Assembly: GCA_038380435.1 (NCBI GenBank)
Contig: JAWZYU010000059.1
Coordinates: forward strand, 744,001 to 808,000
DNA from: Ryuthela nishihirai
Taxonomy: Eukaryota; Arthropoda; Arachnida; Araneae; Heptathelidae
DNA length: 64,000 nt
Reading direction: 5' to 3'
Part shown: positions 33,364 through 44,809 of the stretch, piece after piece
Layout: every line of letters begins with the position of its first letter
Numbering within the stretch: position 1 is the first letter of the stretch
The notes under the pieces: model-generated
Told to the model about the DNA's origin: nothing
Databases searched by the model: none
Seen by the model: only the letters and a program-made list of their open reading frames with translations
Position numbers and translations under genes: made by a program

Positions 33364-34706
33364 CAGTACTGTGCGAATTAGTTGGGACAAGAGAAGGAAC
33401 ACTGTCACTTCCGCTGCAGACTCTAAACTGCTGCAAGTATAAACTTGTTCTTAACCTTCTGCTGCAAGTCTAGAATTGTCCATCGTGTTATTCTGCTATT
33501 ATTTATACTTCCACTTTAGTCGGAATTGATATTTCGTAGGCTGAGGACGTGATTATGTAAGTAGTTCACAATTTTCATTGGAAACTATTTTTATTAAATA
33601 CATCATGACGTTTTAGCTTGGAAACGAGCTAAAATAATCGCTTTAGGAGAAAACACTTCACTTACTGCTAGGCAGATAGCAAAAGCAGTTGGCGTCGGGA
33701 AATCCAGCGTTTCACGGATCATGAAGCTGCAGAAGAAAACAGGGTCCGTGGACACGTCCGTAAAGGACATTGTGAAGGAAAAAGAAAAACCATCCCTATA
33801 GATGATAGTCTAAGTCGAAGAATTAGTATCATAGACCCGAAGAAGACCAGGGGAGACATCAAAAGGGAGATTACGTCTCATGGGATTAATATAGATGTTT
33901 CCGCCGTACGTCGTCACCTTCTGGAGTGTGGCCGCCGGGCTCCACGCCCCTCCAAAAAGCAGCTTCTGACACCCGCTATGAAGCAAAAAAGGCTATTCTG
34001 GGCAAAGAAACATCGAGCCTGGACTGTGGAGAATTGGGAAAAAGTGATATTTTCCAACGAAACTCATTTTGAGGTGCATGGCTACAGGTCAAATTTCGTC
34101 CGCCGCTCGCCTGGAGATCCTCTTTGATCCGGCCCCATCCAGCAATCCCCCAAACACCCACCCAAGGTCATGTTTTGGGGATGTTTCACAGCTTCCGGGC
34201 AAAAGACGCTTCACCCCATTGAAGGAATGATGGACAGCAAAAAGTACACAGGCGTTCTGGAGGCGAAAATGGTCCCAATACTGCAAAAGCTGTTTCTTAA
34301 CGGAGATGGGGTATTTCAACAAGATCTGGCTCCATGCCACAATTCTAAGCTTGCTAAGAGCTTTTTACCCAGCAACATTGGAAGGTACTGGAGTGGCCAG
34401 GAAATTCACCTGATCTAAACCCCATTGAAAATTTGTGGGCCATTATTAAAGCTCGCATATCTAAGATGGATTGCACGACAAAAACCTAAATGATAGAAAG
34501 TGTCATTAAAGTATGGTACCACGACCCTGAAGTGAAGGAGATGTGTGGAAAGCTAGTGGCATCAATGGTTGAGAGGATGAAAGAAGTAATTAAAGCTAAG
34601 GGTTGGGTCACATTTACTATTAACTACACTATTAGACAAATAAATATTTTAGTTGTTTCTTTGTTGCTGCATTTTCCTATTGTACCAACTAATTTGCACA
34701 GTACTG
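33364..34706 (+). mobile_element. Tc1/mariner transposon, both ends, 1343 bp, nearly readable
   Basis: Terminal repeats CAGTACTGTGCGAATTAGTT and the complement of CAGTACTGTGCAAATTAGTT, with TA at 33362-33363 and 34707-34708. It contains a transposase gene with only a few breaks. It is the best-preserved DNA transposon in the window. Confidence 0.93.
33617..34615 (+). pseudogene. Tc1/mariner transposase, broken, first catalytic Asp changed to Asn
   Basis: The first open part (33617-33801) has the helix-turn-helix RQIAKAVGVGKSSVSRIMK. A frameshift near 33790 leads to the second part (33801-34127), which has FWAKKHRAWT and FSNETHFEVHG; the Asn codon AAC at 34056-34058 stands where Tc1 enzymes have the first catalytic Asp. 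A TGA at 34125-34127 follows. The third part (from 34170) has MFWGCFTASGQKT and GVFQQDLAPCHNSK with the second Asp intact. NSPDLNP and PIENLW, with the expected Glu, follow after another frameshift near 34380. Confidence 0.9.
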
Positions 34707-34854
34707 TAATCTAACTAAGCTACAGCTTAGGGCCTCACGATTAGGAGAGGGCCTCAGAAATTAAGTTTGAAGTTTAAATTGTCACAATATTTTTTATTCA
34801 AATTAATCTATTTTCTCAGGTTTACGCAGTCATTAAAAAAAGGAAATCAATACT

Positions 34855-35000
34855 CCCTCAAGCAGCTGCTTGCCACAGAGGTCTGACAGGAGACTGTCAG
34901 TTTATATGTCATAGTAGAAGGTCTGTGAGGATGGCAGGACCTCAGCAGAAAAACATCACGAACATCCATACCTTACCCGGGGCTCGAATCCAGGTCATTA
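34855..35000 (-). repeat. SINE-2 copy (tRNA-derived, minus)
   Basis: AAGCAGCTGCTTGCCACAGAGGTCTGACAGG at the left, then GTCTGTGAGGATGGCAGGACCTCAGC, and the complement of a B-box (GGGGCTCGAATCCAGGTC) at the right. Best preserved of the SINE-2 copies here. Confidence 0.75.
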
Positions 35001-35094
35001 TTGTATACAAATGCTAGTATAATGTTTCCATCACATCAATTTAGTATTTATTTTCTTAATGCTCCCTTCCATCAGAATAATTAATATAATATAT

Positions 35095-35168
35095 ATTTCG
35101 GTAAATTTGCATTTCGCCGATGAGTGGGACTCGAACCCACGCCTCCCAGTTACTTGCCAGGTTGAATT
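35095..35168 (-). repeat. tRNA-like fragment (same type as the 26.6-kb foldback)
   Basis: GCCGATGAGTGGGACTCGAACCCACG followed by CCTCCCAGTTACTTGCCAGGT. The minus strand gives a good B-box GGTTCGAGTCCCACTC. The wording matches the arms of the foldback at 26637-26913. Confidence 0.6.
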
Positions 35169-35294
35169 TTATGTCAACAGATAATATGTGTATTTACTAT
35201 TTATTGATTCATATTTCGACTTTCGAATTTTTAGGGCCTCTTAATCTTGTCGTAGCTTAGTACCTCAGAAGGTTGAAGTTCAGCCCTGTATGTA

Positions 35295-35508
35295 CAGTCA
35301 CTCAAAAAAGTATCCGAACACTATGGTTGATTTCAGAATTCAGAAAAAATACCTGGCAACGATTTTTTTAGAAACTAGTGATCTGGCAACCTTCGTGTCA
35401 CGTGACACGAAGGTTGCCAGATCACTAATTGCTAAAAAAAACGTTGCCAGATATTTTTTCTGAATTCTGTAATCAACCATAGTGTTCGGATATATTTTTG
35501 AGCGACTG
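35295..35508. mobile_element. Palindromic MITE-P, standard 214-bp form
   Basis: TA at 35293-35294 and 35509-35510. The arms are complementary over almost the full length and meet at CTTCGTGTCACGTGACACGA with no loop. No coding capacity. Confidence 0.93.
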
Positions 35509-35545
35509 TACCCTATGCAAGTTAAAAGTTCCTTGGATGTTGAGG

Positions 35546-35650
35546 GGCGGGAATGGATCAGTCTGTAGGGCGCCTAGCTCGTACTCTGGAATTCCAAGGT
35601 TTGAGTCCTAGCTAACCCAGCGTTGAGATTTATCTCCGTAAAAAGGTGAT
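35546..35650 (+). repeat. SINE-1 head fragment
   Basis: GGGGCGGGAATGGATCAGTCTGTAGG resembles the SINE-1 start, followed by a damaged B-box (AGGTTTGAGTCC) and GCGTTGAGATTTATCTCCG. The body is missing. Confidence 0.75.
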
Positions 35651-35658
35651 GCAGAGTA

Positions 35659-35766
35659 CAGTCGCTGAAAAAAGTATCCGAACTCTATGGTTGATTACAG
35701 AATTCAGAAAAAATATCTGGCAAAGATTTTTTAAAAATTAGTGATCTGGCAACCTTCGTGTCACGT
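35659..35766 (+). mobile_element. Half copy of MITE-P (left arm only)
   Basis: CAGTCGCTGAAAAAAGTATC after TA, running to CAACCTTCGTGTCACGT, then unrelated sequence. It marks the left border of the unusual ORF block. Confidence 0.85.
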
Positions 35767-36073
35767 TGCCTGTCTGTGGAGAGTGTACGTCTCTTGACCT
35801 GCTAACCATTCTCTGACTGTCTTTGGATCCTGTCCAGTACTCTGGGATAATCGAGTCACCCCTCCATAGTAGCCAGGGTTCTTGGGACCGTAATAAGATT
35901 TTTCCAACGCATCGTTCATCGACTAGCAGTAGCTTTCCCTCTTTAATCCAGACCTCGATAGGAAGGGAGTCAGGTACGTCTATAGATGTATGGTCTGCAG
36001 CTACTTCACACAACTCTCTCGATGTGTAAATGACCGGATGGTCATAGTACATCGCTTTTGTTCCCACCTCCAC
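35738..36073 (-). pseudogene. Unrecognised open frame, start of the 35.8-37.0 kb block
   Basis: 111 codons; roughly the last ten are translated MITE arm (the end reads RRLPDH, as in other MITE-derived frames). The first hundred residues include LPIEVWIKEGKLLLVDERC and LRSQEPWLLWRGDS, with a composition unlike random AT-rich DNA. I do not recognise the family. It overlaps and follows the PC4-like segment on the same strand and may be its continuation in another frame. Confidence 0.4.
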
Positions 36074-36233
36074 CAGACAGAATCGGTAACTCGGAGCTCA
36101 CAACATTTTTCTCGACCCACTCGTCCAGAGTGATGAGTTTCTTCCACTGAGAAAAAGATAAGTTAATTCCTTTCACCGTCGGTTGTTTACGCAAAAATAA
36201 TCTGATATCCACTGTTTTATTACACACGTTCAA
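36042..36233 (-). pseudogene. Possible PC4-like domain fragment
   Basis: 63 codons with VDIRLFLRKQPTVKGINLS followed by FSQWKKLITL. The pattern (IR-x-aromatic/aliphatic, then KGI-x-L-x-x-x-QW-x-x-L) resembles the C-terminal domain of transcriptional coactivator p15 (PC4), a single-strand DNA-binding fold also used by some mobile and viral elements. It is shorter than a complete domain protein and has no confident start codon. Assignment is by eye. Confidence 0.4.
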
Positions 36234-36489
36234 TCAAACGTTTCCTCCCAAATGCCTACAATCTCCGCAATGTGTGGCTAAATAATCTGGAGATAACGTG
36301 ACCCCAAAAATCACAGCTATTGCTGATGCTGTCTTCACACGATTCATAACGTAAATGAGTACACAACACAGTAATTGTTAGGTAATATCGGACTTTTATT
36401 TACAAAACTAATTGTCGCTAGTATACAGGTTGTCTTTCGCTCTCTTTAACACGTCACCAAAGGACAGAGAGGAAAGAAAACGTCATCTA

Positions 36490-36996
36490 CATAAGTTAAT
36501 AAGGTTTTTCCTCATCACTAATAGAAGGGTTGCTTTCATTCACAGAAGGATTGTCTTCAGCAGGACATAGGTGGAGCGTTCTCGCCAAAATAGTCAGGTT
36601 CGTCGAACAAGTCCCACAAAGGAAAAGCCTCTAATTGTCCGTGTGGTTGACCAATTAACGACCGGTAAATTGCTTAGGGTGCTTCTCGATATACTCGTTC
36701 AACCATGTACTAAATGCTGCTGTCTCGGCTTGTGAACAATGCACTCCACAACCTGCGTGAGAACCGCACTCAGTTCCAGGTATTTTAGGAAGGTCTTTGA
36801 AAGGTGGACAACCAATTTTTTTCTAAATCCAGAGAGGTTATACCAAGTCTGGTCAATAGTCACTTCTCGTAGAATCCTCCCTTGTAAGCAATGACGGAAG
36901 TAAAAGGCTTGCGACACTTTTCGTGGATGTGACGTACAATATCGTCCAGGCACCCGTACTCCCACACCACTTCACCGAAACGTGAAGTTTTTGTGA
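36490..36996 (-). pseudogene. Unrecognised decayed coding block upstream of the PC4-like segment
   Basis: On the minus strand one open frame runs from about 36995 to a TGA at 36860-36862 and includes EYGCLDDIVRHIHEK. A second frame, about 36805 to 36663, is Cys/His-rich (CGSHAGCGVHCSQAE) and contains FSTWLNEYIEKHP. A third frame continues to about 36560. The breaks look like frameshifts in one old gene. I cannot name the family; a gene from a mobile or viral element is one option. Confidence 0.4.
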
Positions 36997-37100
36997 AAGG
37001 TACTAACCACGAGAAGGCGTCGTCGGACATTAGGTGCTAGGCCTGGCCGGTTCTATGCATCATCACAGGGGATTGGTGCATAAGTTCTCCTTCCAGTGAC
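36997..37100 (-). repeat. L1x 5' UTR fragment
   Basis: The complement of the first ~100 bases of the LINE: TGCATCATCACAGGGGATTGGTGCAT and CTAGGCCTGGCCGG. It breaks off at AGTACCTTTCAC, where the unusual ORF block starts in the same orientation. Confidence 0.85.
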
Positions 37101-40041
37101 TACCTAGATACTATTTACAGGCCTACTAACATAAAACATATTAATTGACATTTATTACTTAATACATTTAATAAACTTCAGACTGTGTTATAGAAACACA
37201 TCGTTATACATTAAATATACTTTATACCGTGTTATAGACACATAAATATACATCAATATAACATAACATCGTGCTTCAGTTATTTATTAATAAAACAGAA
37301 AATCTTCAGCATAAAAGAATTGATTTTTAAATTTATTTGACATATTTTACATATTTATCCTAAAATCTGTCCTCATGGAGTCTCTATTGCAATAAATAAA
37401 CTTAGACAAACTAAATCCTTTATACATCTAACTACACCTCAGGCATATCTAAGTGAGAATTTATCGAAAATAAAACGAACAGTACATCACACTTTTATTG
37501 ATATCAATACGTATAAACATTTTTTCCGTGATAATTATAACTACCTGTTTAAATATAAAAATAATATTTAAAAGAATTAACGATTCGCTTTAATTAAACA
37601 CTCCCAAGAATGAAAGTTTAAAAATGTCTGGACCAGTTTCTACTAATGTAGAAATTGAATTATTACAAAATTATTATTATATCGTAGTATGGTGGATTCT
37701 CAGAGAAAGCGTCAAAAATTATGAAATTTAAACTTATCATCTCATTAATTTTTCTAAATATTAAGAATAATTTATTAACTTGTGAAGGGTAATTTTGAAT
37801 TTAAACCTAGTAATAAAGAGAACAATATAACAGTAAATATAATACAGCTGTGTAAAACAGTGCAAATTTAAATATCTAAATATAAATTAATTATATGTAA
37901 TTATATTATGATAAATATGAAAGTATAGACCAGTATTTCATTTTTGTTTCAAATCTTTTGTGAAGTAAAACATCAAGAATTTAAAAATCACACTTTTAGA
38001 TTATCGTGATGCATTCAGCAAAAGCAAGAAATATAGCGACTGAACTCAATGATTTCAGATTTCAAAGCTGAAACAAAGTTGTGTGGAAGAAGCAATGGAA
38101 ATATGAGAATGCATAATAAATGAATGCGCAGCTATTTGTATCTATTCTTAATTCCAGGTAGAAAAAGAGTTATATTTTAAATATTCTAAGTTTGATACTA
38201 AATTATTTAAAGAAAATGCATTATATATTCAAAATCAAAGATGCAGTTAAAGCTATGAACAATTAAAACTGATCTATTGAATGATTAACAAACGAAATTT
38301 CGCACTTTTGCGAAGAAGGAAATCAAACTTGCAAATAGATTTGTCTCAAATAATGTACACGCGCTTTAAGAGATTAAAATTACGCGTGTTTCTTTACCAA
38401 AGAATGTACATATGTGTTCGTTTTATAGGTAAAGAGAATCAATTTATTGTACTGAGACTTAAACAGGTGACCAACGTGTATCAAGTGCCAATTTTAAAAT
38501 TTAGTGTTATGTTGTTTCAAAGCTGTTGATTTTTTTTCCTAATGAAAATTAAGTTGGGCAATTATTATTTCATTTATGGACGTATTTGAAGAGAAGTACT
38601 TAATAGATTCCAAGCTGAACTAAGATACTCATTAGAATCAGTTAAAAGAAAATTCTTTAAAGAAATTTTTTTAATTTCTTTCCTGACAGACCTCAAACAA
38701 TAAATGTTTGACAAACATTCTGAAACAATTTTAAACACCATGGCAATTTTACGCTAAGTCTCTTTGTATAGCCAAGTGATTTTATTATCAATCCATTTAT
38801 GGATCTGGGGATATGATATTTTATCCATCTTCAACATGATAGATATATAGATAAAATAGCATTATGGAGAAACGTTTACGCCTGCTAAGCCTACTAATTC
38901 CACTTGAGAAGTGATGCACACTTTATGGCAATTCAACTGTAGAATTAAGACACATGAGATATGAATTTTGCTTACGTAGCTCTACTTAATATTTAAATAT
39001 CTTAATATTTCAATCTATCCCGATTTCTTTATATTATGTAGCGTATTAAAATATTTAATCTGCTTTCATATTTAAAATTCGTAGTGTTTATTAAGCCCAT
39101 CCTACCAGATGCTCATTGAAAAGAACTCTCGACTCATAAAGTAAATAATCATATATTCAATCGGGCTCAATTCTTCCAATTACTTGTCTATACATTTCTA
39201 AGTTGGTAGCTAAACGATTTTGGAAATTCAGAATCTCATTTCTTGAGATTTTTTTTTCTGTTTTATGATCAAGACGTTTTATCGATACTTTAAAAATTTT
39301 TTTTTTCCAGTTCACTACTTCCTTCCCCTCGTTAAGAATATACTGTTTTTATTAGTTGCTATTCATTAAATTTGGGTTAAACGGGTCGGGTCTATAGATC
39401 ATATTATATAACAACGAATTTACAGGCTAACATTTGTGATGTCATCGGTGACAGATATTATCTCTTTTCCTGTGGTTCCACGGCTACTTGAACGATCGGT
39501 CCCAAATTTGGTGTGGTGGCCCACTTAGTTCTAGCCCTGTTGTGAGTAACAGATCGGGTTTCTAGCTGAAGTGGGTGGGGAATGATCCCTAAAAAAGTGT
39601 CCGAAATTACTTCGGATAATTTTCGGAACTTTTTATACTACACACAACTCGGAAATTTGTCCGAGTTGTGAGCGGACGTGTGGAAGATTTCAATGAAGTA
39701 AGATTACTCAATAGACATACGTTTGGCGACAATCTTTTGGTGTGGGTTTCACTGGAATATATGATATATTGTAAAGTGTTGAATCTAAGCGATTTGTTTT
39801 GCTAAATATTTGTGGTTTTAAAATGAACTTTAAATTTTACTGGCAAAGAAAACCTGCATGAAACCATTGCTGTTCTGTATCTTCGCATTTAGTAATGTCG
39901 CCAAAGTAAGACAGGCTAAGACAGTAGTCAAAAATAAAATAACAAACTGTGAAAACGATTATCAGAGAGGTGTAAACAATATAGATTATCTGTTATATTG
40001 TTAGACATTTTGTATCACAGCGCTTCATAGTAATAGTACCA
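37101..40041. other. AT-rich region with almost no repeats
   Basis: About 2.9 kb without SINE, MITE or LINE copies. Open frames such as 38281-38529 have no recognisable motifs. A small palindrome CTCGGAAATTTGTCCGAG lies near 39648. Confidence 0.5.
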
Positions 40042-40241
40042 AATTTTTGAACACTATTTTGCTGTAGGTGAACGTGGGCATAGAGGAAAATTGTCTTCAA
40101 CCGAATGGAATCTGAACTACGAACATCTGATGACCAGACCACCTGACATGTCATTAAGTCGGGGATTCAAACCCAATTCGGCTCAAGACAATTTTCTTCT
40201 ATATCCACGTTGACTTACATCATAATAGTGTTCAAAAAGTT
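40042..40241. repeat. Foldback element of about 200 bp
   Basis: The left arm (40042-40108) and right arm (about 40160-40241) are imperfect complements: TTTTTGAACACTATTTTG, GTGAACGTGG and GAAAATTGTCTTCAACCGAAT on the left against their complements on the right. The loop region includes GGGATTCAAACCC, which resembles a B-box. Non-coding. Confidence 0.75.
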
Positions 40242-41616
40242 GTTAATGTCTAGCTGCAAGCGAATTAATTTCATAGAACATAAAATCAAAAAATTATTTG
40301 TTATGAGTTGTTTAAAAGTTATTCAAAATTCTTTAAAATTATTTAATTTTTCATAAAATATAGAACAATGCTCGGTTCTCCGCACCACTAGGAATCAGCG
40401 AACGCAGGAAAGGAGAGGAGTAGGCGAACTGGTTTCAAAATATCAAAAATTTTAATGGGAAACGCACAATATACGCGATTACATGAAGCATTGATTTTCA
40501 TTGCTTTTGGCTGGAATTATGCTATTTCAGTATGGCAACACTGGCTATCTCATACTGATCACAAGATGAAATTGGCTGTTGGTCATATAAAATTTCTGGG
40601 CCTTTGAATTTCTACACCCACATTTTTAGATTCAAATCGCAAAGTAACCATAAATGAACCACAGATAAAGAACTATAGATGCAATTCGTCATTGTATTTT
40701 TAGGAGTCCTCTTTGCAGGGACCTTTATTTTAGTTAAAATGTACCAATCAATGACGAGAAAGAGGGTTTACAGGAAAGGCTAGATTTGGTAGGGGGTTAG
40801 GAGAAAGAATGAGAATTGGTAGGTGGGTCCTTGGCGTTGTAAATGTTGGGAATTACTGTAAACAATTGTATTTATATCCATGCTCCTACGGTCGTAAAAA
40901 ACACTTTCGCTTCGATCGTTTAGAATTTCAAGATAGCCTTTATTGATAAATGCGACTCAATGGTAATTGAAATGTATGTATTTACATGAAAGAAATAATT
41001 TATAAATGATTCAACATGCTAGATAAAAAAACTCATGATTAGGCTGTAACTGTGGGAACGTGTTATTCTTCATTAATAAGCATGGTGAATGTTAAATACA
41101 CCAGATACTGTGCGTATATGAGTAGCAGGCGTATAAAAATACAACCGTTACTTTTACGAGGTAATAAAATAAAAATTTTTATTTGGAAAAGCACTAATTA
41201 AACATGGTTGCATATTCTTAATATCTCACTAGTTCGAATTCGCACCTTCAGACACACAATAAACTTTTAAGATAAAACCAAAGTTACATAAAAATTGTGA
41301 ACTGTTAAATATCCGAGTTTGAATTGTTTACAAAATGAAAACTCTCTACTAATCAGAAGTATGAGATGCACCGTGCATAGTCTCGAAAATGTAAAAACAC
41401 TTGCATATAAAAAGAGTATTTTTTCGGTTAATCAAATATAGCTATATAGAGCAAAACGACATGGTATTTAGAAAATGCGTCTTACTATTAAATTCATGTG
41501 AATTTTTTAATGCAAGGGATAAAATTTCACCTACCTTTGCTGTCTTACCTGTGTGCTTAGATATCCCGGCAAAATGAATATTCTTCCATTTCAGCTATCT
41601 CACCGGAACCGGGTTG
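40242..41616. other. Non-coding AT-rich region
   Basis: No recognised feature. Confidence 0.5.
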
Positions 41617-41812
41617 TGTGGAACAGCTGTTGGGAGACAGATGTTAGCCTCCCGTCAAGGCCATCCGGCGTGTTCTTTAACGTGCAGAGGGTATGGCTCT
41701 CCCGCACATGGGACCACGAATTAACGTACCATCCGACGGACGGCGGCCTTTCCAAGCCCATCGTTGTCCCCCTACTGACCGTGGGCAGCTCGGGGAATTT
41801 TGCGGAGCACCG
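41617..41812 (-). mobile_element. SINE-1 internal fragment
   Basis: Contains GGAACAGCTGTTGGGAGACAG through CGACGGACGGCGGCC to CTGACCGTGGGCAG. Both tail and tRNA-like head are missing. Confidence 0.88.
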
Positions 41813-42799
41813 GAACCGACATGAGCTTCTGCTTCACTTGCTAAGTGACATGGCGAAAACGGAAATAGTAGAAGGGAAGCTCTTGTGTTCCGTCAAAGAG
41901 GATTCAATTGTTGACACAATAATATTCCATTTGCAATATTGTGTTGCGAAATAATGAATGCTCGAACTTGTTAACCAGTATGTTTTACATTCATTTGCAA
42001 ATGCCATAGCTAAAAGAATAAATTTTTAATAATATATTACTAAAAAATAAATAATTTTTTGAACCACTTACGAAATTCAAAAGGAAATTTTTTCTTACTA
42101 TAAGAAATTACTATTAAAAATAAGAAATATTCTGAACAAATTCTGGACTAAAGCAACGAACGAAAACAAAGTCCTGTAATCTGCAGTTCTTTCAAGATTT
42201 TGTTCCATCCATTGTACATTTGACATGCAAATATTGAGGAATGGGAATATAATATGTGATAGTTTACCCGAAATAAACGTTAATGAATTTAGAATAAAAA
42301 CCTCACAAATAGCTTCGCCAATTAGTATTATACATTAATACTACAACTAAACATTAAATGAAATATAGATAAATAATTACAATGTCAATAAATTGATGAC
42401 CAGATGCCTATTCCGGAAATATGCAATCTCGTTTAAATCTCTTCATGTTCAATATCTTGCAAATTAAAATTATTCATAAAATATATTGTTTTCCAGAGCA
42501 CTCAATCTTTTTCATCTAACAGAAACAACTATTTATAGTGAAAGTAAAATGAAATCGAGCGGTGACCAATTTTATTCTACATATTTCTTATACTGAAACA
42601 AACATACCAAACATATTTCTTTTGCTGAAATATCAAAACAAAAACCGCAGTGATAGTTGCACACTACAAAACAATCATTTTCTAAAACATTTACTGTGTA
42701 TTAGAGTTTGCTTCTTAAAAAAGTGGGCAATTTTTAAATGTCTGTTCTAACAAGCATATGTGATTAATTTCTTAATGCCTACAAAGATACAAAATCCTC
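41813..42799. other. Non-coding AT-rich region
   Basis: Nothing recognised. Confidence 0.5.
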
Positions 42800-43560
42800 A
42801 CGCAGCCATGAGCAATGGAGGTCCAACCAGACTGTGTAATTTTCCTCTCCAGACGTGTTTCTTTTGAGCTACAGCTGCTGCAATTGGTCACTCTAGGCCA
42901 ATTCTAGCCAGATCCTGTTTGACATTGTCTGCCCATCGCATCCTAGGTCTCCCCCTTTTTCTGATACTCTTAAGTACACTGTTCATAATCCTCTTTGCCA
43001 ATCTGCAGCTATGCATACGGACACCATGGCCAAACCAACGCAGTCTCTCTCTGCACAATATGCTGCTCAAATCAGGTTGAAGACTCCTTCTTCTAACCTC
43101 ATCATTACTTACAATGTCAAACCACCTAATGCCCAATATACTGCGTAAGCATCTAGAATCAAAGGCATCAAGTTTCTTGTTATCCTGCTTACAAAGGGTC
43201 CATGTTTCGCTACCATAACTAACTTTAGAAACAACCAAATTATTAAACAGCCTAATTTTAGTCTTTAGGGGCATACGCCTATTTTTCCATACTCTCCATA
43301 GATTCTTAAAAGTCCCAGAGGCACCCATATTCTTCTATTTATCTCATGCCGCACGTCACCAGTATCTGTTACATAACTCCCAAGAGAATTAAACTGAGAC
43401 ACTTGCTCAATAGTACAGCCATTCAAAGCAACTGAAGCACCACCTGCCTGACCAATTTTCATCATTTAAGTTTTTTCTCTGTTTATCGCCAAACCTACTC
43501 TATTACCAGTGTCATTAACAGCCTAATGAACGAATTCATCTCCTCAACATCAGTAGCCAA
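42800..43560 (-). mobile_element. L1x LINE copy E, 5' truncated
   Basis: Covers the C-terminal half of the RT ORF. It is diverged from copies C and D (for example GASGTFKNLWRVWKNRRMPLK). The 5'-truncated end at about 43560 abuts the 5'-truncated end of a different LINE on the other strand. Confidence 0.88.
42888..43328 (-). pseudogene. L1x copy E, RT C-terminal domain
   Basis: 146 codons: VSYGSETWTLCKQDN, LRSILGIRWFD, RERLRWFGHGVRMHS and KRGRPRMRWADNVKQDL. A frameshift near 43320 separates it from an upstream part at 43265-43465 (KIGQAGGASVALNGC). Confidence 0.85.
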
Positions 43561-44008
43561 CAACCGCATCTGGATGGATGGCCTCATTTACAAACTCTCC
43601 AAGATTGGAATGCCTACGGGACTCACCTGTATCATTCAATCGTATCTCTTAAATCGAACATTCCAAGTTCATATTAAATCTTCCATTTCTACCAAGAGAG
43701 TAGTTGCCGCTGGAGTTCCTCAAAGTTCTCTCCTAGGCCCTATTCACTTCCCATTATACCTCTCTGATATTCCATCATTTGAGCGAATCTTTATCGCACA
43801 ATATGCTGATGACATTGCTCTCATCTCCCCTTCCTTGGGAGTTGATTTTGCAATCAGAAGACTTCAGAATTGCCTTGATAAAATGGATACCTGGTATGAA
43901 AAATGGAAAATAAAAATCAACACTGAGAAAAGTAACGCCATCCTCTTCTGTGGTAAGAGGATTAAAAATCCTCTAACTTTACACTTTTTAGATGAACAAT
44001 TCAAGTGA
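43561..44008 (+). pseudogene. Jockey-type reverse transcriptase, first part
   Basis: Open frame (from 43526, with the first dozen codons derived from the L1x antisense). RT landmarks: GLIYKLSKIGMP, AGVPQSSLLGP (usually QGS, so Gly to Ser), YLSDIPSF and the catalytic YADD at 43802-43813. It ends at TGA after EQFK near 44006 and resumes in the next segment. Confidence 0.88.
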
Positions 44009-44026
44009 CAGGAGATTGTCAAATAC

Positions 44027-44446
44027 TTGGGAGTCACTCTGCACCAGAAGCTTAGGTGGGATCCCCATATACACGGAATCATCACAAAAGTTAACTCTGT
44101 CAGATGTCAACTGGGGACTCTTCTAGGAAGAAACTCAGTATTATCCATTGATCATAAATTACTAATTTATCACATGTTCATTCGGCCTATGATATCCTAT
44201 GCTTCCCCAATTTGGGCGAACACAACTCCCACGAACATTCACAAGATACAGGTCTTGCAGAATAAAATCCTGCGATGTGTGGTCAATGCCCCCTGGTTTG
44301 TAACCAATAGACAATTGCATAAAGATCTGGGCATTGATCATATTTCCACATATCTTAAGTTTGTCTCGCGAGGTTTCTACGAGTCAGATCCTGCCTTCTG
44401 GACTACGATCATGAAGTCCTTAACAGATACAAGAGGTCTAAGATGA
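44027..44446 (+). pseudogene. Jockey-type reverse transcriptase, C-terminal part
   Basis: 139 codons. YLGVTLHQKLRWDPHI begins just before the first Met. RPMISYASPIWANTT, NKILRCVVNAPWFVTNRQLH and DLGIDHISTYL are typical of the region after the palm domain in Jockey-group elements. A single TGA separates it from the upstream part. Confidence 0.85.
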
Positions 44447-44809
44447 TGGCTTTCGCTAAAGAAAGTTATCCATTTTAGGTCTCTTGTGCATCAGTACTAC
44501 TCTTTGTTTTATGTTCTTTTGCCCTTTGGGGCCCACCATTGTGTGGTTTACTTTTGTTTGTTTTTTCAAACTGATGCCAATTAGGCATATTCGCAGATGA
44601 AGCAGGTTATGGGTACTATTGTACCTGGTACTTCATTTTATGATGTAACGATCTACGATCTACGATGTAGTACAACGTCTTCAGGAAGAAAGCTAAATCT
44701 AGTATGTATCTTATCAGGTACAATTACATCTAAAAACAAATAAAAACAAATCCGGCAAATGCGACACCTAACGAACTTAAGCAAAGTCCAGGAATTCTAT
44801 GTCTTGGGG

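Larger units (their letters stand above)
43561..44690 (+). mobile_element. Jockey-type LINE, 5' truncated
   Basis: Starts inside the RT domain and continues to a 3' UTR. The 3' end has ATCTACGATCTACGATGTA, a short repeat tail. Different family from L1x; the closest general type is Jockey. Confidence 0.85.
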
